Assembly (NCBI RefSeq): GCF_014207535.1
Contig: NZ_JACHGK010000001.1
Coordinates: forward strand, 62,001-126,000
Length of the DNA: 64,000 nt
From: Bacillus benzoevorans
GTDB taxonomy: Bacteria > Bacillota > Bacilli > Bacillales > Cytobacillaceae
Direction of reading: 5' to 3'
The translations under genes were made by a program, and so were the position numbers. Shown here piece after piece: positions 26,401 through 35,313 of the stretch. Position 1 is the stretch's first letter. Every line of letters begins with the position of its first letter. The notes beneath the pieces were generated by a model that saw only the letters and a program-made list of their open reading frames with translations, was not told the DNA's origin and did no database searches.

Positions 26401-26948
26401 GCTATTCAGGCACTTTAATAGGGACGGATGCCACGCCTGCAGGAGTCTTATATTTTCATGTCCATAATCCAATGATTAACGCGAAAAGCATGCTGACAGC
26501 GGAGGAAATTGAAAAGAAAATTTTAGAAGACTTTAGAATGAACGGTCTTATTTTAGCAGAGGAAAATGCGATTCGATTGATGGATCGCCAGCTTGATACG
26601 GGCAAATCGATTATAGTCCCTGCTGAAATAAAAAAAGATGGAACGTTAGCGAAGCGTTCAAAGGCCGCTAGCATTGAGGAATTCGAAAATATTCGTTCTT
26701 ATGTCCGTAATATGTATGTGAAAACAGGAAATGCCATTATTGAGGGGGATGTCCGGATCTCACCTTATAAATTAAAGGATCGGTCGCCATGTACGTTTTG
26801 TTCGTACCAATCGGTTTGTCAATTCGATCAGTCAATGGAGGAAAACCAATATAGATTGCTAGTACCGCAGAGTAAAGAGCAGGCATTGGAGAAAATGAGA
26901 GAGGAGATTGTGAGAGATGGCAAAGAACACGATACCCCCGAAGCCTGA
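23451..26948 (+). CDS. addB: ATP-dependent helicase/nuclease subunit B, AddB
   Basis: Subunit of the AddAB complex, which resects double-strand breaks and stops at Chi. It has 1165 residues, as in B. subtilis (1166). Walker A GRSGSGKTT lies near the N-terminus (residues 8-16). The C-terminal RecB-like nuclease contains VVDYKSS, and the iron-sulfur staple Cys residues are visible: one in HSCPFSHYA and three in CTFCSYQSVC. ATG follows GAAGGGAGCAGTGAGTT. The gene overlaps addA by 32 bases. Confidence 0.96.
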   Translation: MSVRLLIGRSGSGKTTQCLHEIRTKLMENPEGNPLIYLVPDQMTFVSEYQLIHTPGLGGMIRAQVFSFTRLAWRILQETGGMSRYHLNSTGISMLIQKIIEEKKDELHLFKRAADKSGFISQMEQMLIEFKRYCVQPQELEIQRNQQAQSTLQDKLHDLQLIYEGFEAALFNKYIDTEDYFRLLSEHIAQSPYLENAEIYIDGFYSFTPQEYMIIEQLMKHCREVTITLTLDRSFRIQSPDEIHLFRQTGENCRTLYEIAAVNDLKVTEVLLKEQKRWQDPSLQHLETFFDSRPAPVFNARSAVHIAQAGNRRAEIEGVARTIRQLVLEKKYRYRDIALFMRNGQDYHEMIETIFRDYEIPYFIDQKRSMLHHPLVELIRSVLEIINGNWRYEPVFRAVKTELLFPLGQNPDTLRGKMDTLENYVLAYGIKGSKWTKRERWGYRRFKGLELENTVQTDSERKKEQELNELRLIITAPVLRLSRRLKKAGNGRMLGEALYLFLEELDIPAKLEKWKLAEEERGNLVKAREHDQAWNAIMDILDQFVEILGKETISLKSFSKILDTGLEALRFSLVPPAIDQVLAGDIEKSRLSEIKAAFIIGLNEGVLPAKFSDNGILADEDREHMLKNGLKIAPSSKTRLLDEEFIAYKAFVTPAESLYISYPLANEEGKALMPSLYIKRMQDLFPNHTEHIYMADPAELGEEEQLSYISHHNRSLSFLTSQLQLKKRNYPMFDYWWDVYNWYAAGTYKETAKRVLSSLNYRNPVKQLSGNVSHDLYGETIQTSVSRMELFHSCPFSHYAQHGLKLRERQVFRLEAPDIGELFHAALKYIADTVIENSISWSSLTKEQAVQLAKEAVETLAPRLQNEILLSSNRHAYIKQKLERIISRASIILSEHAKVSGFSPVGLELGFGPKSELPPLSFQLRNGTKMQLVGRIDRVDKAENDSGVYLRVVDYKSSARELNLGEVYYGLSLQMLTYLDIIISYSGTLIGTDATPAGVLYFHVHNPMINAKSMLTAEEIEKKILEDFRMNGLILAEENAIRLMDRQLDTGKSIIVPAEIKKDGTLAKRSKAASIEEFENIRSYVRNMYVKTGNAIIEGDVRISPYKLKDRSPCTFCSYQSVCQFDQSMEENQYRLLVPQSKEQALEKMREEIVRDGKEHDTPEA

Positions 26949-29900
26949 AAATGCCACCTGGACAAATGATCAGTGGAAAGCGATTATGGCAGGCGGTCAG
27001 GATATTTTAGTAGCTGCTGCTGCCGGATCAGGGAAAACCGCCGTGCTTGTAGAAAGAATGATTAACAAGGTGTTAGCTAAGGTTAATCCGATAAATGTAG
27101 ACGAACTGCTTGTTGTTACATTTACCAACGCATCGGCTGCTGAAATGCGCAGCCGGATAAGCGAGGCGTTGGAAAAAGCGCTTAATGCAGATCCGGCATC
27201 GGTTCATTTACGGAAACAGCTCAGTCTGTTAAATCGTGCCTCGATTTCGACTATTCATTCCTTTTGCCTGGAGGTCATTCAGAAATATTATTACCTAATT
27301 GATATTGATCCCGGATTCAGGATTGCGGACGAAACAGAGGCACAGCTGATGAGGGATGAAGTGCTGGAGGAATTATTTGAAGCGGAATACGGTAAAAAGG
27401 ATAATGAAGCCTTCTTCCGCTTGGTAGACAGCTTTACCAATGATCGCAGTGATATGGCCCTAATGGGCATCATTCGTGAATTATATGATTTTGCCCGCTC
27501 GAATCCGGAACCGGAAAAGTATTTAGGGCAGGTTGCCGCTATGTATGATGTCGAGTCTTTCACCTCAATTAATGAGCTGCCGTTTATTGAGCCGCTTCTA
27601 TTTGATATAAGACTGCAGCTCGATGGCATTAAAGCGATGCTGAAACAAGCCCTTGATCTAACGAAACTGCCGGGCGGACCGGCACCTAGAGCAGAGAATC
27701 TTTTAGATGACCTCGTGATTGTTGATACGATGCTGACAGCAAGCAAGGATTCATGGAATCTTTTGTATGAGGCCATGCAAGGCTGGTCCTTCTCCAGAGC
27801 CAAAGCATGTAAAGGCGATGATTTTAACAAGGAATTAATCGAACAGGCACAGAAGCTGCGTGACGATGCAAAGAAGAAACTGCAGGATTTACAAAAAGAA
27901 TTATTCAGCCGAAGACCCGAAAGTTTTTTGCGTGATTTAAAGGAAATGCAGCCGATTATGGAGACGCTTGTCTTAATGGTTCAATCCTTCTCCGAACGGT
28001 TTAGTGCCGTTAAAAGAGAAAAGGGGCTTGTTGATTTTGCTGATTTAGAGCATTACTGTCTTGAGATCCTGCTCGACCCTGATGCCAAAAATAACGGGGT
28101 GCTCTCACCGTCAAACGCAGCCCTTCATTACCGTGATATCTTTAAAGAAGTTCTCGTTGATGAATATCAGGATGTGAATATGGTTCAGGAAACGATTATC
28201 GGAATGGTGACAAAGGATGGCGAAGCAAGCGGCAATCTCTTTATGGTTGGGGACGTGAAGCAGTCGATTTATCGTTTCCGGCTGGCAGAGCCGAATCTTT
28301 TTCTCGATAAATATAATCGTTTTACCAACAGCGGGGATAACAGCGGATTAAAAATCGATCTGGCACGGAATTTCCGCAGCCGCAAAGAAGTACTTGCTGG
28401 CACCAATTATTTGTTCAAGCAAATTATGGGGGTTATTGTCGGTGAAATTGAATATAACGAAGACGCGGAACTTGTAAAAGGGGCAGCTTACCCCGAGGAA
28501 GAGCCCTATCCAATAGAATTGCTGCTCATCGATGTAGAAAAAGACGAAAAGGAAACGGAAGAAGACAATCCAGCAGCAGACACGGTCTTTGATGCAGATG
28601 AGCTGGAGCAATCCCAGCTTGAAGCAAGAATGATGGCGAAAAAGATTAAAGCAATGATTGCAAGCAGGGTCTCGGTATTCAATCCAAAGAATAAAACCAG
28701 CCGTCCGGTCATGTACCGTGATATTGTCATTTTGCTCCGCTCTATGACATGGGCGCCGCAAATATTGGAGGAGTTTAAACAGCAGGGCATTCCTGCTTAT
28801 GCCAATCTTTCTACAGGATATTTCCAGGCCACGGAAATGACGATCATGATGTCGCTGTTAAAGGTGATCGATAACCCGTATCAGGACATACCGCTTGCGT
28901 CCGTACTGCGTTCACCCATTATCGGATTGGATGAGGAGGAATTAGCACAAATTCGGATCCAGCAGCGCCAAGGAACTTTTTATGATGCTTTAACATCCTT
29001 CTGCAGGAATAAGCAAACGGGAGAACAAGAGGAACTTTATGACAAAGTAAAACCGTTTCTCTTAATGCTGCAGGATTGGAGGGCCATGGCAAGGCAGGGC
29101 TCGTTATCCGCTCTAATTTGGCAATTGTATCGAGATACACATTTCTATGATTTTGCCGGAGGATTGCCGGGAGGAAAACAGCGTCAGGCTAATTTAAGGG
29201 CCCTTTATGATCGGGCGCGGCAATATGAAGCAACGTCCTTTCGCGGTTTATTCCGCTTTCTCCGCTTTATTGAAAGAATGCAGGAAAGAGGAGATGATTT
29301 GGGTGCCGCTCGTGCCTTGGGCGAGCAGGAGGATGTCGTACGAGTTATGACGATTCACAGCAGCAAGGGGCTCGAATTCCCGGTTGTATTCGTGGCTGGT
29401 TTAGGACGCCGTTTCAATATGATGGATTTACGAAAATCATATTTACTTGATAAAGAATACGGTTTTGCCGCGAAATATGTGGATATAGACAAACGAATTA
29501 CCTATCCGTCGCTGCCGCAAATGGCCTTTAAACGGAAGAAGAAAATGGAAATGCTTGCGGAAGAAATGCGCGTGCTGTATGTTGCATTAACAAGAGCAAA
29601 AGAGAAGCTATATTTGCTTGCTTCGGTAAAAAGTCTGCAAAAAAAGCTGGCGAAATGGGGACAGACTCTCCAGTCTACTGACTGGCTGTTATCCGATTAT
29701 GAACGGGCTGCTGCTGTATGCTATTTAGATTGGATAGGTCAGGCTCTTATCAGACATCGTGATTTTCAGATTGTTCTTGAGGAAAGTGTACGGGACTCTT
29801 ATCCAATCTCCCGGGAGTTTGCGGAGCATCCCTCCTCTTGGAGCATTGTGATCGAAAAAGCTGCTGAAACGGCTAAAATCGAGGACGCAGAGGAAAATGC

Positions 29901-30693
29901 TGAAAAGACATGGCTTGAACAAGTGGAGAAAGGAAGCGTCATCGACATCAAGTCTCCATATAAAGAAGTCATTGGAACGCGGCTTTCCTGGAAGTATCCA
30001 TTTTCTGCGGCTGCGTCACATCGTTCAAAGCAGTCCGTATCCGAGATAAAAAGGCAAAAAGAAGCTTCTGATGAAGCCAGCGGAACAGAGCTTTTGCGCA
30101 GGTTCAAAAAACCATTGCTGAATCGGCCGCGTTTTATGCAGGAAAAAACACTAACACCGGCGGAAATAGGGACGGCCATGCATATGGTGATGCAGCATAT
30201 CGATTTTTCTGCTCCAATCAATCGTGAAACGATTTTACGGCTGATCGATCAGATGGTGGGCCGCGAACTGCTCACAGAGGAACAAAAAGCAGTGATTGAG
30301 CCGGATTTAATTTGTGCCTTTTTTGCAACACCATTAGGGATGCGGATGAAGTTGGCGCAAAAACTAAATCGTGAGGTTCCATTTAGTTTATCCCTTCCGG
30401 CTGCTTTAGCTTATGCGGATTGGAAAGGTGAAAATGAAGTGGTCCTGGTACAGGGGATTATCGATTGTTTGTTTGAGGATGAGAGCGGTTTGGTACTTGT
30501 CGATTATAAAACAGATGGAATCACGGATCGTTTTCGCGGAGGCTTTACGGAAGCCAAGCAGATCCTAGAAAATCGTTACAAGATTCAAATCGAATTGTAT
30601 ACTAGGGCGGTAGAAGAAATTTATAAACGTCCCGTTGCAGAACGTTATTTATTTTTCTTTGATGGGGCACATGTTTTAAAAATAGAACGGTAA
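26917..30693 (+). CDS. addA: ATP-dependent helicase/nuclease subunit A, AddA
   Basis: UvrD-like 3'-5' helicase plus nuclease subunit of AddAB. It has 1258 residues. Walker A AAAAGSGKTAVLVERM is at about residues 33-48, helicase motif II appears as VDEYQDVN, motif VI near VALTRAKEKLYL, and the C-terminal nuclease motif as LVDYKTDG. ATG lies inside addB and is preceded by GAGAGGAGATTGTGAG, giving strong coupling of the two subunits. A hairpin follows the stop. Confidence 0.96.
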   Translation: MAKNTIPPKPENATWTNDQWKAIMAGGQDILVAAAAGSGKTAVLVERMINKVLAKVNPINVDELLVVTFTNASAAEMRSRISEALEKALNADPASVHLRKQLSLLNRASISTIHSFCLEVIQKYYYLIDIDPGFRIADETEAQLMRDEVLEELFEAEYGKKDNEAFFRLVDSFTNDRSDMALMGIIRELYDFARSNPEPEKYLGQVAAMYDVESFTSINELPFIEPLLFDIRLQLDGIKAMLKQALDLTKLPGGPAPRAENLLDDLVIVDTMLTASKDSWNLLYEAMQGWSFSRAKACKGDDFNKELIEQAQKLRDDAKKKLQDLQKELFSRRPESFLRDLKEMQPIMETLVLMVQSFSERFSAVKREKGLVDFADLEHYCLEILLDPDAKNNGVLSPSNAALHYRDIFKEVLVDEYQDVNMVQETIIGMVTKDGEASGNLFMVGDVKQSIYRFRLAEPNLFLDKYNRFTNSGDNSGLKIDLARNFRSRKEVLAGTNYLFKQIMGVIVGEIEYNEDAELVKGAAYPEEEPYPIELLLIDVEKDEKETEEDNPAADTVFDADELEQSQLEARMMAKKIKAMIASRVSVFNPKNKTSRPVMYRDIVILLRSMTWAPQILEEFKQQGIPAYANLSTGYFQATEMTIMMSLLKVIDNPYQDIPLASVLRSPIIGLDEEELAQIRIQQRQGTFYDALTSFCRNKQTGEQEELYDKVKPFLLMLQDWRAMARQGSLSALIWQLYRDTHFYDFAGGLPGGKQRQANLRALYDRARQYEATSFRGLFRFLRFIERMQERGDDLGAARALGEQEDVVRVMTIHSSKGLEFPVVFVAGLGRRFNMMDLRKSYLLDKEYGFAAKYVDIDKRITYPSLPQMAFKRKKKMEMLAEEMRVLYVALTRAKEKLYLLASVKSLQKKLAKWGQTLQSTDWLLSDYERAAAVCYLDWIGQALIRHRDFQIVLEESVRDSYPISREFAEHPSSWSIVIEKAAETAKIEDAEENAEKTWLEQVEKGSVIDIKSPYKEVIGTRLSWKYPFSAAASHRSKQSVSEIKRQKEASDEASGTELLRRFKKPLLNRPRFMQEKTLTPAEIGTAMHMVMQHIDFSAPINRETILRLIDQMVGRELLTEEQKAVIEPDLICAFFATPLGMRMKLAQKLNREVPFSLSLPAALAYADWKGENEVVLVQGIIDCLFEDESGLVLVDYKTDGITDRFRGGFTEAKQILENRYKIQIELYTRAVEEIYKRPVAERYLFFFDGAHVLKIER

Positions 30694-30698
30694 AGATT

Positions 30699-30736
30699 AG
30701 GGGCTGGCCAGTCAGAGGTCAGCCCTGTTCATTTTA
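30699..30736. terminator. Hairpin between convergent addA and gerPF
   Basis: GGGCTGGCC / GGTCAGCCC stem with a seven-base loop. The T-rich flank is modest on both sides, so bidirectional action is likely but efficiency uncertain. Confidence 0.6.
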
Positions 30737-30759
30737 TAAAGTTAATGATAGTGGGAAGG

Positions 30760-30978
30760 TTAGTTATTTCCAACATTTGGCTGATCAATCAAATCAGTGT
30801 CAAAGTGATTCGTACAGCTAATGCCATTGTTTGTAACGACGAACCCGCCTGTATTTGCCCCCCCTGAACCAAAGGTTGATTTTGAGTTGCTTTTTGGGGC
30901 TACATTTAAGGTATCCCCAAATTGAACGTTCCCCCCGCCGATGTTAATGATTTGAACCGGTCCAACAAATGCAGGCAT
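30760..30978 (-). CDS. gerPF: Spore germination protein GerPF
   Basis: 72 residues beginning MPAFVGPVQIINIGGG, the conserved GerPA/GerPF N-terminus, with the rest polar and glycine-rich. GerP proteins are spore-coat components that let germinants reach their receptors. It is the last gene of the gerPA-gerPF operon and shares clear similarity with gerPA at the other end. A strong AGAAGGGAGAAATAAATAAG ribosome binding site precedes the ATG. Confidence 0.92.
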   Translation of the reverse strand: MPAFVGPVQIINIGGGNVQFGDTLNVAPKSNSKSTFGSGGANTGGFVVTNNGISCTNHFDTDLIDQPNVGNN

Positions 30979-30979
30979 C

Positions 30980-31384
30980 TTATTTATTTCTCCCTTCTGT
31001 TAATCTCGTTTTCGGGGCAGTTTCAAACTGTCTGATATGCAAGATCCGGGCTTCCGCTTGAATATGTTCAGAACTCCCTATATGAAGGACAGGAGAAGCT
31101 GACATTGCTGTAACATCAATGGATCCTACTTTTATAATAGGATTTAATGAGGTAAATTGCATCGAGATGGACTCATCTATAGGCGGTAAGGGGAGAGAAT
31201 AAGAGAAAATACCATGCATGCGAAAATCTTCTTCATTAGTAAAAAACAATTCCTTTTGCCTGTGGACCGCGATGGCTCGGGAAAAGCTGTTGATGAAGGA
31301 AGAATCGCCAATCTGGATAACTGAGGCTAAGATTGCTGAATTGATATGGAGAGAATCGACTTTAGATAAACGCCTTTGCATCAT
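30980..31384 (-). CDS. gerPE: Spore germination protein GerPE
   Basis: A protein of about 134 residues with MMQRRLSKVDSLHINSAILASVIQIGDS at the N-terminus, matching GerPE; the motif VIQIGDS recurs through the GerP family. The open frame runs back to a TTG at 31420, inside gerPD, but the ATG pair at 31384/31381 immediately after the gerPD stop fits B. subtilis GerPE length (133). It is likely translated by coupling from gerPD. Confidence 0.88.
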   Translation of the reverse strand: MMQRRLSKVDSLHINSAILASVIQIGDSSFINSFSRAIAVHRQKELFFTNEEDFRMHGIFSYSLPLPPIDESISMQFTSLNPIIKVGSIDVTAMSASPVLHIGSSEHIQAEARILHIRQFETAPKTRLTEGRNK

Positions 31385-31385
31385 A

Positions 31386-31565
31386 TTAACCTGGAGGATT
31401 AAGTGGGACAGATGGTCCAATAATCAATGATTCAGCAGGGGTATCGAACAAGGACGTAAGCTGTATGGTATTGGTATCCCCCACTATGAGCAGGCCTGAA
31501 CTGGCAACTGCTTCTACTTGTATGTGCCCGATACATATATCTCGGTTGACAACTTCATAAATCAT
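31386..31565 (-). CDS. gerPD: Spore germination protein GerPD
   Basis: A 59-residue protein beginning MIYEVVNRDICIGHIQVEAV and containing IGDTNTI-like and SLFDTPAESLIIGP segments, close to B. subtilis GerPD (58 residues). Its ATG overlaps the gerPC stop by four bases (ATGA). The frame is intact. It belongs to the gerP operon. Confidence 0.88.
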   Translation of the reverse strand: MIYEVVNRDICIGHIQVEAVASSGLLIVGDTNTIQLTSLFDTPAESLIIGPSVPLNPPG

Positions 31566-32167
31566 TCTGTTTTCATTCCTTTCATATTTTCAGGTAAATG
31601 CTGCAGAAAGAGCGAAACCCCATGTTGAATTTCTTTAATTAATTGTTCAAGAATATGATTTGTATATTGTTCGGATGTTTCATTTTCACTCCGAATAGGC
31701 TGATTTAAATAGTATTCGATTCTGTTTGGAAGCTGTTTTTTAATATCCTGCAGGATGAATTCATGATAGGTGTCAGCATCTTTAAACTGTAATTGCTCTC
31801 CTGCATTTGTAATAATGGAAGAAAGATTTTCGCTAAGATATTCGTTTATAGAATTCTCAATCTCCGTAAACATGACCATTCTTTCCTTTGGAGTAGAAGC
31901 TCCATTTTGTTTCGGCAGAGCCAAATCCTCGATGTTCTGTAAATCAGAAGGATTTAACCCAATGTTTAAAGTCCCCTCCAGTGTTTCAACCTTCAGCTGG
32001 TCAAATTTATATTCCATTCGCTCTACTTGAATCGGCGGGCGGTTTTGTAATTCAGTGATGCTTTTCTCTAAGGAAATAATTTTTTTTTGCAGAAACTGTA
32101 TTTTTCTGTCTTGTTGAAACACATAATCCTGTATTGATTGGAGTATATAATAAAACTCTTGGTTCAT
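31562..32167 (-). CDS. gerPC: Spore germination protein GerPC
   Basis: A 201-residue protein matching GerPC. The N-terminal 45 residues contain a heptad-like coiled coil (YVFQQDRKIQFLQKKIISLEK region), and the remainder is soluble and acidic. It is the only large GerP protein and lies between gerPB and gerPD as in B. subtilis. ATG follows GTGAGGTGTGAGGAATGAACC-type purine-rich sequence. Confidence 0.9.
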   Translation of the reverse strand: MNQEFYYILQSIQDYVFQQDRKIQFLQKKIISLEKSITELQNRPPIQVERMEYKFDQLKVETLEGTLNIGLNPSDLQNIEDLALPKQNGASTPKERMVMFTEIENSINEYLSENLSSIITNAGEQLQFKDADTYHEFILQDIKKQLPNRIEYYLNQPIRSENETSEQYTNHILEQLIKEIQHGVSLFLQHLPENMKGMKTE

Positions 32168-32238
32168 TCCTCACACCTCACAATACTCGGCTGTCATCAA
32201 AAATTCATTACAGTGACATATATAAAGGTTAAAGAAAG

Positions 32239-32454
32239 CTAACCAGTTGGAGAGGACAATGGAACGGAAGGAAAATCCTGCAGGGTTCCCGGTTTTGGAA
32301 TTTGAGGAGCGGGTCCTGTAAAACCTCCAGTATTATATAAGTTTGAGACCGGCTTTATAATCCCGGCACTGCCGATTTGGAGCACAGATGAGTTTGTAAT
32401 GCCTCCAATTTTTAAGAACTGAATTGTAATGGACTGTTGGACATAGAAATTCAT
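32239..32454 (-). CDS. gerPB: Spore germination protein GerPB
   Basis: 71 residues starting MNFYVQQSITIQFLKIGGI, with the SSVLQIGSAG motif and a proline-rich tail, as in GerPB. The frame can be opened four codons earlier at a GTG (32466), but GTGGTGA is the ribosome binding site and the ATG at 32454 matches the family start. Confidence 0.9.
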   Translation of the reverse strand: MNFYVQQSITIQFLKIGGITNSSVLQIGSAGIIKPVSNLYNTGGFTGPAPQIPKPGTLQDFPSVPLSSPTG

Positions 32455-32608
32455 AAATTTCACCACTTTTTTGTCTGCTTTAAATAGCTATGGATGTTAG
32501 GCGGTTTCATGAAATATATCCACTGTCTATGATTACCCCCACAGAATTGGAAAACTTTTTTTCATTTATCCCTTAACTTTAGAAGTGAAGGGCTTCTGCT
32601 GAATGAAG

Positions 32609-32830
32609 TTAAACATTCAAATAATTTCCTTGATCGACGATATCCGGATCAAAAGTGTTCGTCGAGCTTTGATAGTTTTGCACATGCAGGCTGTCCCCGG
32701 TATTAAAGGAACCAGCCCCGGCAAAGGTTTTTGCATTGGACAGAGGGGAAATGCGGTAAACATCTCCAATATGGAAAACGGCGGATGATGCGATAGAAAT
32801 AACTTGAACAACACCTACGATGGCCGGCAT
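32609..32830 (-). CDS. gerPA: Spore germination protein GerPA
   Basis: 73 residues starting MPAIVGVVQVISI, the GerPA/GerPF N-terminus, with HIGDVYRISPLSNAKTFAGAGS in the middle. The first gene of gerP. The frame opens three codons earlier, but AAAGGGTGTTACAA fixes the ATG at 32830. About 65 bases upstream lies a good sigma-K-type promoter, so the operon is expected late in the mother cell. Confidence 0.92.
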   Translation of the reverse strand: MPAIVGVVQVISIASSAVFHIGDVYRISPLSNAKTFAGAGSFNTGDSLHVQNYQSSTNTFDPDIVDQGNYLNV

Positions 32831-32893
32831 TTGTAACACCCTTTACCTGAGAACATTTAGACTTGGAAAAGTAAATCCCAGCCTAGCTTTTCA

Positions 32894-32920
32894 TATTATA
32901 TGTGATGAAGCCTGAATGGT
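32894..32920 (-). promoter_or_regulatory. Sigma-K-type promoter of gerP
   Basis: On the minus strand, ACC (32920-32918), a 15-base spacer, then CATATAATA (32902-32894), which fits the sigma-K -10 consensus CATANNNTA exactly. Known gerP operons are transcribed by sigma-K RNA polymerase with GerE. Confidence 0.7.
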
Positions 32921-33013
32921 GATTCAATTGTCTTCATAACACAATATGATAAAAATCAGATTAATATAATCGTTATTATATGTGAATTTTTTGAAAATTA
33001 CATAAAAATATGT

Positions 33014-33049
33014 TGGAAGCGTTGTCATAATTTGTTAGAATATTAATAT
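33014..33049 (+). promoter_or_regulatory. cre site overlapping the acyl-CoA ligase promoter
   Basis: TGGAAGCGTTGTCA (33014-33027) is a near-consensus CcpA cre site. Its last six bases TTGTCA form a good -35, followed after 16 bases by TAATAT (33044-33049). CcpA binding here would repress the fatty-acid ligase when sugar is available. Confidence 0.5.
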
Positions 33050-33084
33050 ATTTTGGAAAATTAAATCAAATTTAGGAGGATTTT

Positions 33085-34677
33085 ATGAATATCCCATTAT
33101 TACTAACCCAATTTCTTGACCGCGCCGTTAAGCTCTACGGCGAGAAAAAAGCCATTATTGCAGACGATCGAATACTAACTTACAATGAGTTAAATTCAAG
33201 AGTGAATCAACTTACAAGGGGGTTAAGGAATCTAGGAGTTCAACAGGGAGACAGGGTTGCATACCTGGCACCTAATTCAATGGAAATGCTCGAAGGTTTT
33301 TATGGCGTATTTCAACTCGGAGCAATCATGGTTCCATTGAATATCCGTTTAAAGCCGGATGATTATGTGTTTATTCTGAATCATAGTGAAGCAAAGATTC
33401 TTTTTGTTGATCAGGATCTATATCATTTAATCAAACCAGTAAAGGATCAGTTTACAACGATTGAAAAAATTATTGTTCATTATAAAGAAGAGGATATAGA
33501 GGAAACAGGATATGATGTGTGGCTTGACAGCCAGTCAAGCGAACCTGTTGAGCGGGCGATCATCGATGAAAATGACGTATGCAGCCTTCTTTATACGAGC
33601 GGAACAACAGGAAATCCAAAAGGAGTTATGCTGACTCATCGCAACAACTATCTCCATGCAATGAGCGCGATGCATCATCTTCGCGTTCAAGATAGCGATG
33701 TGCTTGTTCATGTGCTGCCGATGTTCCATGTGAATGGCTGGGGTTCGCCTTTCTATTACACAGCAAATGGAGCAACGCAGGTTTGTCTGCGAAATGTAAC
33801 AGCAGAGACCATTTTTGCTGCGATGCAAAAACATGGTGTGACAGTTATGCATATGGCGCCTACTGTCTTGAATTCATTGCTGCAATATTATGAAAAGAAT
33901 ATTCCGGAACTTAAACAGCCAGTGCGGGTCGTTATTGCCGGTTCAGCACCGCCGCCGGCATTCGTGGCCAGAGTGGAGAAAGAGTTAGGCTGGGAATTTA
34001 TTCAGGTATATGGAATGACAGAGTCAACTCCATTAGTTACCATTTCCAGAATTCGTTCACATTTGTCAGACCTGCCGCTCAAGGAACAATATAATATGAA
34101 GGCAAAAGCGGGTTATCAGATGATTGGCAGCGAGGTAAAAGTAGTGAATGATTATGGTGAAGAGGTTCCGCATAACAGTAAGACAATTGGAGAAATTGTT
34201 GTTCGAAGCAATACTGTAATGAAGGGTTATTGGAAAAATGAGGAGGCAACGATGGAAACGCTTCGCGATGGTTATCTGCATACCGGTGACTTAGGAACGG
34301 TAGATGAATACGGCAACATCGATATTGTTGACCGGAAAAAAGATGTCATCATCAGCGGCGGGGAAAATATTTCTTCTATTGAAGTAGAAGGTGTTTTATA
34401 TGAACATCCGAGTGTTCTCGAGGCTGCTGTTATCGCAGTGCCACACGAAAAATGGGGTGAAACACCGCATGCCTTTGTTGTCTTAAAAGATAAGCAAGAG
34501 GTAAGTGAAAAGGAATTAATTGATTTCTCCCGCTCAAAGCTCGCCCATTTTAAAGCGATCACAGGTGTGACCTTCACGAAAGAACTGCCTAAAACGGCAT
34601 CAGGAAAAATTCAAAAGGTTCATCTACGGAATGATTATTGGGAAACGCTTGGCAAAACCGGTCGATTTGTTAACTAA
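33085..34677 (+). CDS. AMP-dependent acyl-CoA ligase
   Basis: A 530-residue ANL-superfamily enzyme, most like long-chain fatty acid-CoA ligases, which activates a carboxylic acid to the acyl-AMP and then acyl-CoA. The P-loop-like motif YTSGTTGNPKG lies near residues 171-181; the A8 region YLHTGDLGTVDEYGNIDIVDRKKD and the catalytic Lys in LPKTASGKIQK near the C-terminus are intact. ATG follows TTAGGAGGATTTT. It stands alone with its own promoter and a cre site. Exact substrate is uncertain; B. subtilis LcfB and YhfL are relatives of the same broad class. Confidence 0.88.
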   Translation: MNIPLLLTQFLDRAVKLYGEKKAIIADDRILTYNELNSRVNQLTRGLRNLGVQQGDRVAYLAPNSMEMLEGFYGVFQLGAIMVPLNIRLKPDDYVFILNHSEAKILFVDQDLYHLIKPVKDQFTTIEKIIVHYKEEDIEETGYDVWLDSQSSEPVERAIIDENDVCSLLYTSGTTGNPKGVMLTHRNNYLHAMSAMHHLRVQDSDVLVHVLPMFHVNGWGSPFYYTANGATQVCLRNVTAETIFAAMQKHGVTVMHMAPTVLNSLLQYYEKNIPELKQPVRVVIAGSAPPPAFVARVEKELGWEFIQVYGMTESTPLVTISRIRSHLSDLPLKEQYNMKAKAGYQMIGSEVKVVNDYGEEVPHNSKTIGEIVVRSNTVMKGYWKNEEATMETLRDGYLHTGDLGTVDEYGNIDIVDRKKDVIISGGENISSIEVEGVLYEHPSVLEAAVIAVPHEKWGETPHAFVVLKDKQEVSEKELIDFSRSKLAHFKAITGVTFTKELPKTASGKIQKVHLRNDYWETLGKTGRFVN

Positions 34678-34767
34678 ATAAAAGTAAAAGAATCTTACAA
34701 TATTTTAAAGTTCCCAGCTTCCAATATAAGGTATAATAAAGAAATCATATATTGGGGAGGCGTCGTT

Positions 34768-35313
34768 GTGCAGGAAAGTACAAAAAAAGAAATATACTCA
34801 TGGATTAAATCATTGGCTTTTGCCTTTATCATTGCTTTTCTTTGCCGCAGTTTTTTATTTTCTCCTACAACTGTTCACGGGGAATCGATGGAGCCGGCTT
34901 TTCAGGACCAGGATCGGCTGATTATAAGCAAAACCTCTGAAATTGAGCGCTTTGATATGATTGTCTTTGATGCCCCGGACGCAGATGAACATTATGTTAA
35001 GCGGGTTATCGGGCTTCCGGGGGACAGTGTTGAAGTTAAGGATGACATTCTTTATATCAACGGAAAGGCAATGGTAGAGCCGTATCTGGAGAAGAATAAA
35101 GAAAATACTTTACTAGATAAACTTACAGGCGATTTTACTTTGGAAGAAATGACAGGAGAGGCAAAAGTGCCACAAGGGTCTTTATTTGTCATGGGGGATA
35201 ACCGTTTATACAGCAAGGACAGTCGTTATTTCGGCTTTATTTCCGAAAAGTCAGTTAATGGAGAAGTGAAATTTCGCTTTTATCCATTGCAGAAGATTGG
35301 CTGGCCAAAGTAA
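34768..35313 (+). CDS. sipV: Type I signal peptidase SipV
   Basis: Cleaves signal peptides from exported proteins. It has 181 residues, one N-terminal transmembrane anchor (about 13-32), catalytic Ser40 in GESMEP and Lys78 in YVKRVIGLPGD, and the conserved MGDNRLYSKDSR near the end. The start is GTG with GGGGAGGCGTCGTT upstream. The gene order near yisL and yisN follows B. subtilis, where sipV lies in the same region; the precise paralogue name is less certain than the function. Confidence 0.9.
   Translation: MQESTKKEIYSWIKSLAFAFIIAFLCRSFLFSPTTVHGESMEPAFQDQDRLIISKTSEIERFDMIVFDAPDADEHYVKRVIGLPGDSVEVKDDILYINGKAMVEPYLEKNKENTLLDKLTGDFTLEEMTGEAKVPQGSLFVMGDNRLYSKDSRYFGFISEKSVNGEVKFRFYPLQKIGWPK

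Noticed and set aside
27291..27830. 179-codon reading frame on the minus strand inside addA
   Set aside because: It is the complement of a strongly coding gene, has no ribosome binding site and no recognisable family. The same applies to the minus-strand frames at 28348-28790 and 29799-30221.
31386..31565. Possible frameshift in gerPD at a G/C homopolymer
   Set aside because: A first count suggested five G; recounting gave four, the frame is 180 bases, and the full 59-residue GerPD is encoded.
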